A DNA stretch of 33,803 nt from an uncultured Eubacteriales bacterium (GTDB taxonomy: Bacteria; Bacillota; Clostridia; Oscillospirales; CAG-272), in NCBI GenBank assembly GCA_934462885.1, contig CAKSJC010000001.1:1-33803 (forward strand), written 5' to 3'. The position numbers were made by a program, and so were the translations under genes. How positions within the stretch are numbered: the first letter of the stretch is position 1; each line of letters begins with the position of its first letter. Shown piece after piece: positions 1 through 7,841 of this stretch. The notes under the pieces are model-generated. The model did no database searches. It saw only the letters and a list, made by a program, of their open reading frames with translations, and was not told the DNA's origin.

Positions 1-233
1 ATATGAAGAGCGGCTGTACCGTTAGTACAGGAGATTGCGAACTTGGATCCGCACCATTCAGCCCACTTTGTTTCGAATTCCATACCGCGGTTGCCGGTCC
101 AGTAGCTTACTTTACCGCTGCGGAGGGTTTGTTCAACATCGGCGTACATGGATTCGTCAAACTGAGGCCACATGGGGAATCCGAGTTTAGCGACGCCGTC
201 GCCGTTCATGATGATTTCATCTTTCTGAGACAT
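1..233 (-). CDS. DegT/DnrJ/EryC1/StrS-family PLP aminotransferase, N-terminal part only
   Basis: Reading the minus strand from ATG at 233 gives 77 codons that run off the window start without a stop, so the 3' part is missing. The visible protein begins MSQKDEIIMNGDGVAKLG, then has a GKVSYWTGNRG stretch (residues 40-50) and SCTNGTAALH (68-77). This matches the N-terminus of the DegT family of sugar aminotransferases, where the conserved S-x-GT-x-AL segment helps bind PLP. The catalytic lysine lies further on and cannot be seen. The start is supported by AAAGGATG about 10 bases upstream. Such enzymes transaminate keto-sugars for surface polysaccharides or sugar cofactors, but the substrate cannot be inferred here. 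The gene diverges from the pyr operon. Confidence 0.8.
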   Translation of the reverse strand, partial: MSQKDEIIMNGDGVAKLGFPMWPQFDESMYADVEQTLRSGKVSYWTGNRGMEFETKWAEWCGSKFAISCTNGTAALH

Positions 234-309
234 TCTAAATACATCCTTTCGGTAATATTGATTTTATTATGTAATATAGCAATCATGGCACAATTATACC
301 ATTTACATC

Positions 310-338
310 ATTATAACATATCAAAAAAAAATAAACAA
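310..338 (-). promoter_or_regulatory. Putative sigma-A promoter of the DegT aminotransferase
   Basis: On the minus strand a TTGTTT -35 box (333-338) and a perfect TATAAT -10 box (310-315) are separated by 17 bases. A second TATAAT lies at 293-298 but lacks a clear -35 box at the right distance. Either would give a short leader before the ATG at 233. Confidence 0.5.
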
Positions 339-474
339 GGGGGGTATGGGAAAAAGTTTTTTTGCTGTAAGATACGTCTTTTGTTATTAGATTCAAGGCA
401 GAGCAACGCTTATGTAAAAACAGAATATTGTAACGGATATGCAGAGGAATATAAGTAAAAAAACGTCACCCCCC

Positions 475-503
475 TTGACAAATCGGAGCTGATGGGATAT
501 ACT
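475..503 (+). promoter_or_regulatory. Sigma-A promoter of the pyr operon
   Basis: A consensus TTGACA -35 box (475-480) and a TATACT -10 box (498-503) are separated by exactly 17 bases. The expected start of transcription is near 510, immediately before the hairpin at 515-551, so that structure forms the very 5' end of the transcript. Confidence 0.85.
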
Positions 504-514
504 TTTATCGAAAT

Positions 515-551
515 AAATCTTTAAGTCGGTACAGAGAGATCGGCAAGGTTT
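515..551 (+). promoter_or_regulatory. PyrR-binding-loop-like hairpin in the pyr operon leader
   Basis: A lower stem of 7 pairs (515-521 with 545-551), a 3-base TAA bulge on the 5' side only (522-524), an upper stem of 6 pairs (525-530 with 539-544) and a loop (531-538) containing CAGAGA form one continuous hairpin. This layout, a 5'-side purine-rich bulge and a CAGAGA loop, is what is known for PyrR binding loops in Bacillus-type pyr leaders, where UMP-bound PyrR regulates expression. No pyrR gene is in the window, so the link to PyrR is inferred from shape and location. Confidence 0.6.
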
Positions 552-563
552 TAATGAATATAT

Positions 564-605
564 GCGTTTTCGTATAGTATCTATACGTCGGCGCCATTAT
601 TTTTA
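564..605 (+). terminator. Possible attenuator hairpin in the pyr leader
   Basis: CGTATAG (571-577) pairs perfectly with CTATACG (581-587) around a 3-base loop, and an outer GCG (564-566) can pair with CGC (592-594). A T-rich stretch follows from 597. This could be an attenuation terminator downstream of the PyrR-like hairpin, but the T-run is interrupted and the stem is AT-rich. Regulation by occluding the ribosome binding site is an alternative. Confidence 0.35.
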
Positions 606-655
606 TGTTTTCTGCCTTGTCTCGAGCGGGTTTTTGTACCTTGTCGGAGGAATTA

Positions 656-1906
656 ATGATAGTGGGAAAAGATAAAAATCCTTCCTGTTTATATAAATCC
701 GGAGAAACATCGGTGACGGCATTCCGCGACGGAGTCCGTGTTCTTTTTGATGTTTCTTCATCTTCATATGTAATATTTCCCGGTTTTACGGATGTTCATG
801 TTCATTTCCGTGAGCCGGGATTTTCTTATAAAGAAACAATAAGGAGCGGAAGTCTTGCGGCTGCGCACGGAGGATATACTGCGGTTTGTACTATGCCGAA
901 TCTATCCCCTGTTCCCGACTGCGCGGCGCATCTTGAAGAAGAACTTAAGCTTATTCGCGATGAATCCGTCATAGACATATATCCTTACGGCTCAATAAGC
1001 GCAGGAGAGCGGGGAGAAAGGCTTTCCGCAATGGAGGAGATTTCGGAGAAAACCGTCGCTTTTTCGGACGACGGACGCGGAGTTCAGTCAGACAGGCTGA
1101 TGAAAGAAGCGATGCTCCGGGCAAGATCTGTCGGAAAGCTTATCGCAGCGCACTGCGAAGATAACTCGCTTTTGAACGGTGGAGTGATACACGCCGGAAG
1201 CTGGGCTGCGGCGCACGCTTTCCCGGGGATATCATCGGAAAGCGAGTATGTACAGATAAAGCGGGACTTAAAACTTGCCGCCGAAACGAAAGCGAAGTAT
1301 CATGTGTGCCATATTTCGACAAAAGAGAGCGTCAGACTCATAAGGGAAGCAAAGTCTGCCGGAGTTAACGTGACCTGCGAGACAGCTCCGCATTATCTTT
1401 TACTTGATGAGAATGACCTACGCGACGACGGGCGTTTCAAGATGAATCCGCCGCTGAGAAGCAAAGAAGACCGAGAAGAGCTTATACGCGGAATATGCGA
1501 CGGAACGATAGATATAATAGCTACCGACCATGCGCCGCACAGCGCAGAAGAAAAAAGCGGCGGTCTTAAAAACAGTTTGATGGGAATAGTCGGACTTGAG
1601 TGCGCATTTTCACTTTTGTATACTGAGCTTGTGCTTAGGGGAATAATAACTCTTGATAAGCTTATAAAGCTTATGAGCATAAATCCCGCAAAGCGATTCG
1701 GTATAGAAAACGGATTTGAAACCGAAAGCTTTTCCGTTTTCGATCTGTCGGCGGAATACACGGTTGATCCGGATAAGTTTTATTCAAAAGGGAAAAGCAC
1801 TCCGTTTGCGGGACGGACGGCGAGGGGAGAATGTCTGCTGACCGTGTGCCGCGGAAAAGTCGTGTACGACAGCGGCATACTTCCGAGAAAAGCGGCGGAG
1901 GACTGA
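656..1906 (+). CDS. pyrC: Dihydroorotase
   Basis: Catalyses reversible cyclisation of carbamoyl aspartate to dihydroorotate, the third step of UMP synthesis, in the cytoplasm. The 416-residue product has the metal-binding DVHVHFREPG motif (residues 46-55), FSDDG (136-140), where type I bacterial enzymes use an aspartate instead of a carboxylated lysine, HCED (166-169), a CHIS motif near 218-221 and the catalytic DHAPHS (291-296). The frame is open 17 codons further upstream, but ATG 656 is preceded by GGAGG at 646-650 with 5-base spacing, whereas the ATG at 605 has no ribosome binding site and falls in the leader. First gene of the pyr operon; 91 bases separate it from pyrK. Confidence 0.95.
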   Translation: MIVGKDKNPSCLYKSGETSVTAFRDGVRVLFDVSSSSYVIFPGFTDVHVHFREPGFSYKETIRSGSLAAAHGGYTAVCTMPNLSPVPDCAAHLEEELKLIRDESVIDIYPYGSISAGERGERLSAMEEISEKTVAFSDDGRGVQSDRLMKEAMLRARSVGKLIAAHCEDNSLLNGGVIHAGSWAAAHAFPGISSESEYVQIKRDLKLAAETKAKYHVCHISTKESVRLIREAKSAGVNVTCETAPHYLLLDENDLRDDGRFKMNPPLRSKEDREELIRGICDGTIDIIATDHAPHSAEEKSGGLKNSLMGIVGLECAFSLLYTELVLRGIITLDKLIKLMSINPAKRFGIENGFETESFSVFDLSAEYTVDPDKFYSKGKSTPFAGRTARGECLLTVCRGKVVYDSGILPRKAAED

Positions 1907-1997
1907 CATAATAGCCGTGTAACGATCGGCATAATATAAGCCTAACGACAGATAAATTGAGATAAAAAACGGCGGATAAAAATATCGGGAGGTAAAA

Positions 1998-2732
1998 ATG
2001 AAAGAAGGAATATTTGAACTGTCAAGACAAACGAGACTGACGGAGAATATGTATAAAATGACCCTTTCGGGGGATGTGTCCGAGATAAAACGGCCGGGGC
2101 AGTTTGTGAATATAAAGCTCGACGGCTTTTATTTAAGACGTCCTATATCGGTAGCCGATTGCGGAGAGGATAACTTTGATATTATATATAAAAGCGTGGG
2201 CGCGGGAACGACATATATGTCCACTCTTCTTCCGGGAGCGAAGCTGAATATTCTCACGGGACTCGGAAACGGATACGATACTTCAAAGTCGGGAGACAGA
2301 CCTCTTCTCGTAGGAGGAGGCGCGGGAGTTCCGCCTCTTTATCTGCTTACAAAGGAGTTAATCAAAAAAGGGGCGTCTCCGACAGTTGTTATTGGTTTTA
2401 ATAAAGCAGATGAAATATATTATGCGGAAGAATTTGAGCACGCCGGCGCTCGGGTGATCGTGACCACCGCCGACGGAAGCGCAGGCGTGCACGGATTTGT
2501 TACGGCTGCTCTTCCGCTTTGCGGAGAATTTACACACGTTTATGCCTGCGGACCGGAGCCTATGTTAAAATCGGTATATGACTCAACATCTTGCGGAGGA
2601 CAGTACAGCTTTGAAGAACGAATGGGCTGCGGTTTCGGTGCGTGCATGGGATGCACGTGCAAGACGAAATACGGCGCGAAGAGAATATGCAAGGAAGGTC
2701 CGGTACTTACCAGGGAGGAGATAATATGGTGA
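1998..2732 (+). CDS. pyrK: Dihydroorotate dehydrogenase B, electron transfer subunit
   Basis: This FAD and [2Fe-2S] subunit pairs with PyrD to pass electrons from dihydroorotate to NAD. In its 244 residues are RRPIS (47-51), typical of the FAD-binding ferredoxin-reductase fold, a glycine-rich GGGAGVPPL segment for NAD, and near the C-terminus cysteines 211, 216, 219 and 231 in the C-x4-C-x2-C-x11-C arrangement of the iron-sulfur site. A strong GGGAGG ribosome binding site precedes the ATG. The stop codon overlaps the pyrD start within ATGGTGA, which suggests translational coupling of the two subunits. Confidence 0.95.
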   Translation: MKEGIFELSRQTRLTENMYKMTLSGDVSEIKRPGQFVNIKLDGFYLRRPISVADCGEDNFDIIYKSVGAGTTYMSTLLPGAKLNILTGLGNGYDTSKSGDRPLLVGGGAGVPPLYLLTKELIKKGASPTVVIGFNKADEIYYAEEFEHAGARVIVTTADGSAGVHGFVTAALPLCGEFTHVYACGPEPMLKSVYDSTSCGGQYSFEERMGCGFGACMGCTCKTKYGAKRICKEGPVLTREEIIW

Positions 2733-3640
2733 ACACAAAAGTTAAACTCGCAAATCTTGAGCTTGATAACCCCGTAATGGCGGCGAGCGGAACATTCGGC
2801 TACGGGTTGGATTTCGCAAAGCTTTACGATATAAATATTCTCGGTTCTTTTTCCTTTAAGGGAACTACAAAAGAGGAACGGTTCGGAAATCCTACGCCGC
2901 GTATCGCGGAATCCCCATCCGGAATATTAAATTCTATCGGACTGCAAAATCCCGGAATAGAACACGTTATCGCCGAGGAACTGCCTCAGCTGAGAAAGGT
3001 TTTCCATAAGCCTGTTATCGCAAATATCGGCGGATTTTCGCTCGACGAATATAAGTACTGCGCGGAGCGTCTTGACGGCGAGGAGTGCGTCGGTATAATT
3101 GAACTTAACGTGAGCTGCCCGAACGTACACGGAGGATTAAAATGCTCAAGTTCTCCCGCCGACGCCGCTCTTGTCACACGTGAAGTGAAAAAAGTTACCG
3201 CAAAACCGCTTTTTGTAAAGCTCAGCCCGAATGTTACCGATATATGCGAAATGGCGCGCGCGGTCGAAGACGCCGGAGCGGACGGACTTACGCTTGTAAA
3301 TACTCTCGTCGGCATGAGAATAGACATAAACAAAAGAAAACCGATACTCGCAAATAAGCAGGGCGGATTTTCCGGTCCTGCGATATTCCCGGTAGCGCTC
3401 GGAATAGTCTACCGCGTGTACGAAGCCGTAAAAATACCGATAATCGGAGTCGGCGGAATTTCAAAGACAGAGGACGTTATCGAAATGATGCTCGCCGGCG
3501 CGCGTGCGGTTGAGATCGGAGCCGCAAACCTTGTCGATCCGTTCGTATGCCGTGATATAATAAACTCGCTTCCCGAAGTAATGAAAAAATATAATATAAC
3601 CGATCTTGAAGATATAATAGGAGGGGCGCACAATGGGTAA
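2726..3640 (+). CDS. pyrD: Dihydroorotate dehydrogenase B, catalytic subunit
   Basis: The FMN-containing subunit oxidises dihydroorotate to orotate. The 304-residue protein shows NVSCPN (128-133) with Cys131 as the active-site base expected of class 1B enzymes, GLQNPG near 72-77, and the GVGGI and EIGAA segments near the FMN phosphate site. The frame extends upstream to 2642 inside pyrK, but ATG 2726 is chosen because GGGAGG lies at 2713-2718 and the protein then starts where the family does. It overlaps pyrK by 7 bases and pyrF by 8. Presence of pyrK makes the NAD-dependent PyrDB type more likely than the fumarate-dependent 1A type. Confidence 0.95.
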   Translation: MVNTKVKLANLELDNPVMAASGTFGYGLDFAKLYDINILGSFSFKGTTKEERFGNPTPRIAESPSGILNSIGLQNPGIEHVIAEELPQLRKVFHKPVIANIGGFSLDEYKYCAERLDGEECVGIIELNVSCPNVHGGLKCSSSPADAALVTREVKKVTAKPLFVKLSPNVTDICEMARAVEDAGADGLTLVNTLVGMRIDINKRKPILANKQGGFSGPAIFPVALGIVYRVYEAVKIPIIGVGGISKTEDVIEMMLAGARAVEIGAANLVDPFVCRDIINSLPEVMKKYNITDLEDIIGGAHNG

Positions 3641-4334
3641 GGATGTAATAATAGCCTGTGATTTTTCCGCTAAAGATGAAACCCTTTCGTTTATTGACAG
3701 ATTCGAGGGTAAAAAGCCATACCTTAAGATAGGAGTGGAGCTTTTTTACGCAGAAGGCGCGTCAATTGTCCGTGAGATTAAAAAGAGAGGACATAAGATA
3801 TTCCTTGATCTAAAGCTTCACGATATCCCGAATACTGTAAAGAAAAGCATGAAAGTTCTCTCGGAACTTGATATAGATATGTGCAACGTTCACGCCGCAG
3901 GAACGGGTGCGATGATTGAAGCGGCGCTTGAAGGACTTACGAGAGGGGACGGAAGCCGTCCTCTCCTCATCGCCGTGACGCAGCTTACATCCACATCGGA
4001 AGAACGCATGAAAAGAGAGCTTCTTATAAACGCTCCGATAGAAGAAGTCGTAGGTCATTACGCGAAGAACGCGATGAATGCGGGAGCAGACGGGGTTGTC
4101 TGCTCGCCTCTTGAGGTGCGAAGAGTGCATGAATTATGCGGTTCGTCGTTTTTGACGGTAACTCCGGGGATCCGCTTTGCGGGAGGAGATGCGGGAGATC
4201 AGTCGAGAGTCACGACTCCCGAAACGGCGCGTGAACTTGGAAGCGACTACATAGTGGTTGGGCGACCGATAACTGCGGCTGACGACCCCGTTTCGGCATA
4301 CGAGAAATGTGTACGGGACTTTGTAGGCGCGTAA
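3633..4334 (+). CDS. pyrF: Orotidine 5'-phosphate decarboxylase
   Basis: Decarboxylates OMP to UMP, the last step of the pathway. The 233-residue barrel has FLDLKLHDIPNT (57-68), containing the Asp-x-Lys-x-x-Asp catalytic network (D59, K61, D64), ACDF near the N-terminus and VVGRPIT near the C-terminus for phosphate binding. It belongs to the short bacterial PyrF type rather than the longer archaeal or mycobacterial form. GGAGGGG ends a few bases before the ATG. The start lies inside the end of pyrD. Confidence 0.95.
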   Translation: MGKDVIIACDFSAKDETLSFIDRFEGKKPYLKIGVELFYAEGASIVREIKKRGHKIFLDLKLHDIPNTVKKSMKVLSELDIDMCNVHAAGTGAMIEAALEGLTRGDGSRPLLIAVTQLTSTSEERMKRELLINAPIEEVVGHYAKNAMNAGADGVVCSPLEVRRVHELCGSSFLTVTPGIRFAGGDAGDQSRVTTPETARELGSDYIVVGRPITAADDPVSAYEKCVRDFVGA

Positions 4335-4535
4335 GAAAAAGGCGGCTTAAAAAGGGCAGGTTCGATAAAAGAGAAGCAGCAACTTCCGACTGAGGCAGTA
4401 AAAAAATAAACCGAGTAAACTGTTTCCCGTAAGATGCCGCTGCCATTGAAAAAAACAGTTTTCACTCATGCAAATTTGACGGAAAAACAAAACAAACCGA
4501 ACGATCGTAACGACAAATCAAAGGAGAACAAAAAC
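4335..4535 (+). other. pyrF-pyrE spacer with inverted repeat
   Basis: This 201-base spacer is by far the longest gap inside the pyr operon. It holds the inverted pair AAACTGTTT and AAACAGTTT around 4417-4457, with no T-run after it. Small minus-strand open frames that cross this spacer have no ribosome binding site or family resemblance, so I do not call a gene. It may be an RNA processing or internal regulatory site, but nothing decides this. Confidence 0.4.
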
Positions 4536-5189
4536 ATGAAAAAAACAACAGAAGGAGAAGCGGCAGAAGCCCTCCTTTCCATAAAAGCGGTCTTTTTCAG
4601 ACCGAACGAGCCGTTTACATGGGCAAGCGGAATAAAAAGTCCCGTTTACTGCGATAACAGACTTACTTTGACAGCGCCCGATGTGCGGAATTTAATTGAA
4701 AACGGTCTTGTAGATATAGTGCGAGATTTTTACCCGGATGTCGAAGTGTTAATGGGAACGTCGACTGCTGGAATAGCGCACGCGGCAATTGTCGGTCATA
4801 TAATGGGTCTTCCGATGGGCTATGTACGTTCGGGAGCTAAGGATCACGGGCGCGGAAACCGTATAGAGGGCAAACTTGAACGAGGCGCACGCGTCGTCGT
4901 AATTGAAGATCTTATCTCGACAGGCGGAAGCGTTATCGAAGTGGTTGAAGCTTTGCGCGAGGCGGGAGCAATTGTTCTCGGAGTGGCAAGCATTTTTACT
5001 TACGGTATGAAAAAAGGTCTTGACAGACTCAGCGAGGCGGGAGTTGAAAATCACAGTCTTACGAATTTTGATGAAATAGCAAAAATCGCCGCCGAAACCG
5101 GATATATAGAGCGGGGAGATGTTGCAAAGCTTATAAAATTCCGAGATAATCCCGCAGATGAGAGCTGGATGAATCACACAGCGCCCTGA
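4536..5189 (+). CDS. pyrE: Orotate phosphoribosyltransferase
   Basis: Joins orotate and PRPP to form OMP. The 217-residue protein has the type I PRTase PRPP loop VVIEDLISTGGS (about 121-132), a GTSTAGIAHA phosphate loop (74-83) and the flexible-loop region with KDHGRGNRIEG (102-112), where known enzymes carry catalytic lysine and histidine. The frame runs upstream to 4434, but ATG 4536 is preceded by AAAGGAGAACAAAAAC, which gives the better ribosome binding site and the usual family length. It is followed after 52 bases by pyrB. Confidence 0.95.
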   Translation: MKKTTEGEAAEALLSIKAVFFRPNEPFTWASGIKSPVYCDNRLTLTAPDVRNLIENGLVDIVRDFYPDVEVLMGTSTAGIAHAAIVGHIMGLPMGYVRSGAKDHGRGNRIEGKLERGARVVVIEDLISTGGSVIEVVEALREAGAIVLGVASIFTYGMKKGLDRLSEAGVENHSLTNFDEIAKIAAETGYIERGDVAKLIKFRDNPADESWMNHTAP

Positions 5190-5241
5190 TCGGCAAAGAA
5201 ATAATGTCACGCTCATGTTAAATGATGTTTGAGGTGTAAGG

Positions 5242-6159
5242 ATGAGAAGTCTGATAGATATAAAAGAGCTGTCTGTCGAAGAGCTTGACGCTCTCATAGC
5301 GACGGCTAACGATATAATAGAAAATCCGAAAAAGTATTCGGAGGTGTGCCGCGGGAAAAAGCTGGCGACTCTCTTTTACGAGCCGTCAACGAGAACGCGA
5401 CTCAGCTTTGAAGCGGCAATGTACGAACTCGGAGGAAACGTACTCGGTTTTTCCGAAGCCGCAAGCAGCTCCGCTTCAAAGGGAGAAAGCGTTGCCGATA
5501 CAGCGCGCATAGTCAGCTGCTATGCCGACATAATAGCAATGCGTCACCCGAAGGAGGGGGCGCCTTACGTTGCGTCGATAAACGCCGAAGTTCCAGTAAT
5601 AAATGCGGGAGACGGAGGACATAATCATCCGACGCAGACTCTTGCCGATTTGCTTACGATATCGAGAGAGAAAAAACGTTTGTCCGATCTTACGGTAGGC
5701 TTTTGCGGAGATTTAAAGTTCGGACGCACGGTGCATTCTCTTATCACGGCGCTTTCGAGATACGAAAACATAAAAATAGTTTTGATTTCCCCAAGCGAGT
5801 TAAAGCTGCCAAGTTACATAAAGAACGACGTAATAAAGAAAAACGGGATAGAATACGTTCAGACGACCGATATAGAAGAAGTCATGGGAGAACTTGATGT
5901 GCTTTACATGACGCGAGTTCAGAAGGAGCGCTTCCTAAACGAGGAAGAGTACCTTCGACTCAAGGACAGCTATATTTTGACTACCGAAAAGCTCGCAGCG
6001 GCTAAGGACGACCTGTGCATAATGCACCCGCTCCCGCGAGTCAACGAGATAGCCGTGGAAGTCGACAAAGACCCGCGCGCCTGCTATTTTAAACAGGCTT
6101 TGTACGGTAAGTACATGAGAATGGCGCTTATTATGATGCTCTTGGAGGTTGGCGTATGA
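5242..6159 (+). CDS. pyrB: Aspartate carbamoyltransferase, catalytic chain
   Basis: Condenses carbamoyl phosphate with aspartate. The 305-residue chain shows the carbamoyl phosphate site EPSTRTRLSFE (47-57), a KGES segment (80-83), MRHP near 99-102, HPTQTL (128-133) and HPLPR near residue 262. Length and motifs match the E. coli type catalytic chain that assembles with PyrI. The ribosome binding site GAGGTG at about 5231-5236 is moderate. The stop overlaps the pyrI start by 4 bases (ATGA), consistent with coupled production of the two chains. Confidence 0.95.
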   Translation: MRSLIDIKELSVEELDALIATANDIIENPKKYSEVCRGKKLATLFYEPSTRTRLSFEAAMYELGGNVLGFSEAASSSASKGESVADTARIVSCYADIIAMRHPKEGAPYVASINAEVPVINAGDGGHNHPTQTLADLLTISREKKRLSDLTVGFCGDLKFGRTVHSLITALSRYENIKIVLISPSELKLPSYIKNDVIKKNGIEYVQTTDIEEVMGELDVLYMTRVQKERFLNEEEYLRLKDSYILTTEKLAAAKDDLCIMHPLPRVNEIAVEVDKDPRACYFKQALYGKYMRMALIMMLLEVGV

Positions 6160-6578
6160 ATATAGATTCTATAAAAAACGGGATAGTTCTGGATCACATA
6201 AAAGCGGGCGGCAGCATGAAAATATATGATTATCTGAAGCTTTGTGATCTTTCCTGTCCGGTTGCCATAATAAAAAACGTGCCGAGCGCAAAGATCGGCA
6301 AGAAAGACATGATAAAAATAGACGCGGAGATAGTTCTGGACCTTGACATACTTGGGTATGTAGATCCCGGGATTACCGTAAATATCATAAAGGACTCAAA
6401 AGTCGTTGAGAAAAAGAGACTTGAACTTCCCGAAAAGCTTACGGGTATACTGAAATGCAAGAATCCGCGCTGCATCACATCGACGGAACCCGATCTTCCT
6501 GCGGTGTTCAAGCTGGCGGATAAGAACACCCGAACATACAGATGCATTTACTGCGAGTCAAAAGCGGATGTCCGTTAA
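6156..6578 (+). CDS. pyrI: Aspartate carbamoyltransferase, regulatory chain
   Basis: Binds nucleotides at its N-terminal domain and zinc at its C-terminal domain to give allosteric control of PyrB. The 140-residue protein has an N-terminal segment with GIVLDHIKAG and IKIDAEI-like nucleotide-fold strands, and four zinc cysteines at 101, 106, 130 and 133 in the C-x4-C ... C-x2-C arrangement. As the last gene of the operon it overlaps pyrB and is followed directly by a strong terminator. Its presence implies feedback control of the enzyme in addition to any leader control. Confidence 0.95.
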   Translation: MNIDSIKNGIVLDHIKAGGSMKIYDYLKLCDLSCPVAIIKNVPSAKIGKKDMIKIDAEIVLDLDILGYVDPGITVNIIKDSKVVEKKRLELPEKLTGILKCKNPRCITSTEPDLPAVFKLADKNTRTYRCIYCESKADVR

Positions 6579-6655
6579 AAAAACGAACCGATATACGCCT
6601 GCCGGAAAGCTTTCCGCAACAGGAAACGAAAGCGCATATCGGTTCGTTTTTTATT
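6576..6655. terminator. Bidirectional terminator between pyrI and pheA
   Basis: A 14-base perfect stem (6581-6594 with 6636-6649) is flanked by an A-run on the left and a T-run on the right, so it can end transcription from both sides. An internal palindrome GGAAAGCTTTCC sits in the loop. It lies between the convergent pyrI and pheA genes. Confidence 0.9.
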
Positions 6656-7817
6656 TTTCCACATAGCTTCCGAGATAACAGAACTCCTCGCACACGTCTT
6701 CAACTGTGTTTATAAGAGAGGCAAAATCTTCTGAATATACGGATGTTTCAAAATCGATAAAGAAACGGAATTCAAAATCGCGTCCCGTTATCGGACGGGA
6801 TACGAGGTTTGTCATGTTTATTCCGAGAGCGTTGAAACGGGAAAGCACTTTGTAAAGTGCGCCGGGTTTATTGCCGGTCACGAGCATAACGGAGGTTTTG
6901 TCGGCGCCGGGGTATATCTCGATGTCCCGCGATACGCAGAGAAATCTTGTGTAGTTGTTGTCTGTTGTCTGAATATCGCGTTTGAGAACGGAGAGCGAGT
7001 TTATCTCGGCGCATCCGTATGAGGATATCGAGGCTAAGTCGAGACGCCCGGATTCCGCGACGGCGCGCGCGGCAAGCGCGGTGTTTTCGGCGTAGGTTAT
7101 CTTTATTCCGCCGTTTTCACGCGACAGGTTGTCAAGGAAAGCGCGGCTTTGGTTTATCGCCTGCTCATGAGATATGACTTCCTTTATGTCTGAGAGAGCG
7201 GCACCGCAGTTAGCAAGAAGAGAATGTTCAACCTTGTATTTTACTCCGCGTACAGCGTAAACGCCGCTTTCGGCAAGGAGTTCGTAAACTCCGTTTACAG
7301 CGCCTGCGGTGCTGTTTTCAATAGGGAGCATACCGTATTTGACGTATCCCGAGCGCACGGCGCGCACAACATCGGCAAAGGTTTTTACGTATACGATATC
7401 GGGATCACGGAATAACTTTTTCGCTGCCGCCATAGAATATGCGCCTTCGGTTCCCTGACAGGCGACCCGCGCTTCCGTCGGAAAAAGACGAGGAGTTTCT
7501 TCAATCGCATGGGATATTTTTTCATATAGTTCGGATGAATGTCCGATGAGCTTGTTCTGATAGTCGCGCGACAGCTCAAAGAGAAGAGAATACATACTTT
7601 TTACATAGCTTTTCATACCGTCGTCCGCTTCATTTGCTACCGCTTTCAGCTTTTCACGTTCGCGGACGGGGTCGAACACCGCTTTTCCGCAGCATCTTTT
7701 ATATTCTGCAATACGTGCGGCGCAGCCCATACGCTTTTCAAAGTTTTTTATTAACTCGCGGTCTGCCGCATCTATCTCAAGTCTGAGCGCGTCGAGATCT
7801 TTTTTATTATTTTCCAT
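6651..7817 (-). CDS. pheA: Bifunctional chorismate mutase / prephenate dehydratase (P-protein)
   Basis: Converts chorismate to prephenate and then to phenylpyruvate for phenylalanine synthesis. The 388-residue protein has three parts in order: an AroQ-type helical mutase (about 1-95, with LRLEIDAADRELI and RIAEYK), a prephenate dehydratase domain (about 116-295, with ACQGTEGAYS, GMLPIENSTAG and the catalytic TRF at 290-292), and an ACT domain (about 306-380) with GALYKVL and SRP, the segments that bind phenylalanine in feedback inhibition. GAGG precedes the ATG. It lies 24 bases after the DUF2238-like gene and likely shares its transcript. I saw no T-box or leader-peptide attenuator. Confidence 0.95.
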   Translation of the reverse strand: MENNKKDLDALRLEIDAADRELIKNFEKRMGCAARIAEYKRCCGKAVFDPVREREKLKAVANEADDGMKSYVKSMYSLLFELSRDYQNKLIGHSSELYEKISHAIEETPRLFPTEARVACQGTEGAYSMAAAKKLFRDPDIVYVKTFADVVRAVRSGYVKYGMLPIENSTAGAVNGVYELLAESGVYAVRGVKYKVEHSLLANCGAALSDIKEVISHEQAINQSRAFLDNLSRENGGIKITYAENTALAARAVAESGRLDLASISSYGCAEINSLSVLKRDIQTTDNNYTRFLCVSRDIEIYPGADKTSVMLVTGNKPGALYKVLSRFNALGINMTNLVSRPITGRDFEFRFFIDFETSVYSEDFASLINTVEDVCEEFCYLGSYVEK

Positions 7818-7841
7818 GTCATATACCTCGTTATATAGCTC

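Larger units (their letters stand above)
234..655. other. Divergent intergenic region between the aminotransferase and pyrC
   Basis: This 422-base stretch has no convincing gene. It holds the minus-strand promoter of the aminotransferase, the plus-strand promoter of the pyr operon and the structured pyr leader, each listed separately. Bases 340-474 have no feature that I recognise. An open frame crossing 3-458 on the plus strand is antisense to the aminotransferase and has no ribosome binding site or family resemblance. Confidence 0.7.

Noticed and set aside
3..458. 151-codon plus-strand open frame at the window start
   Set aside because: Its first half is exactly antisense to the DegT-family aminotransferase, it has no ribosome binding site, and the protein has no recognisable domain.
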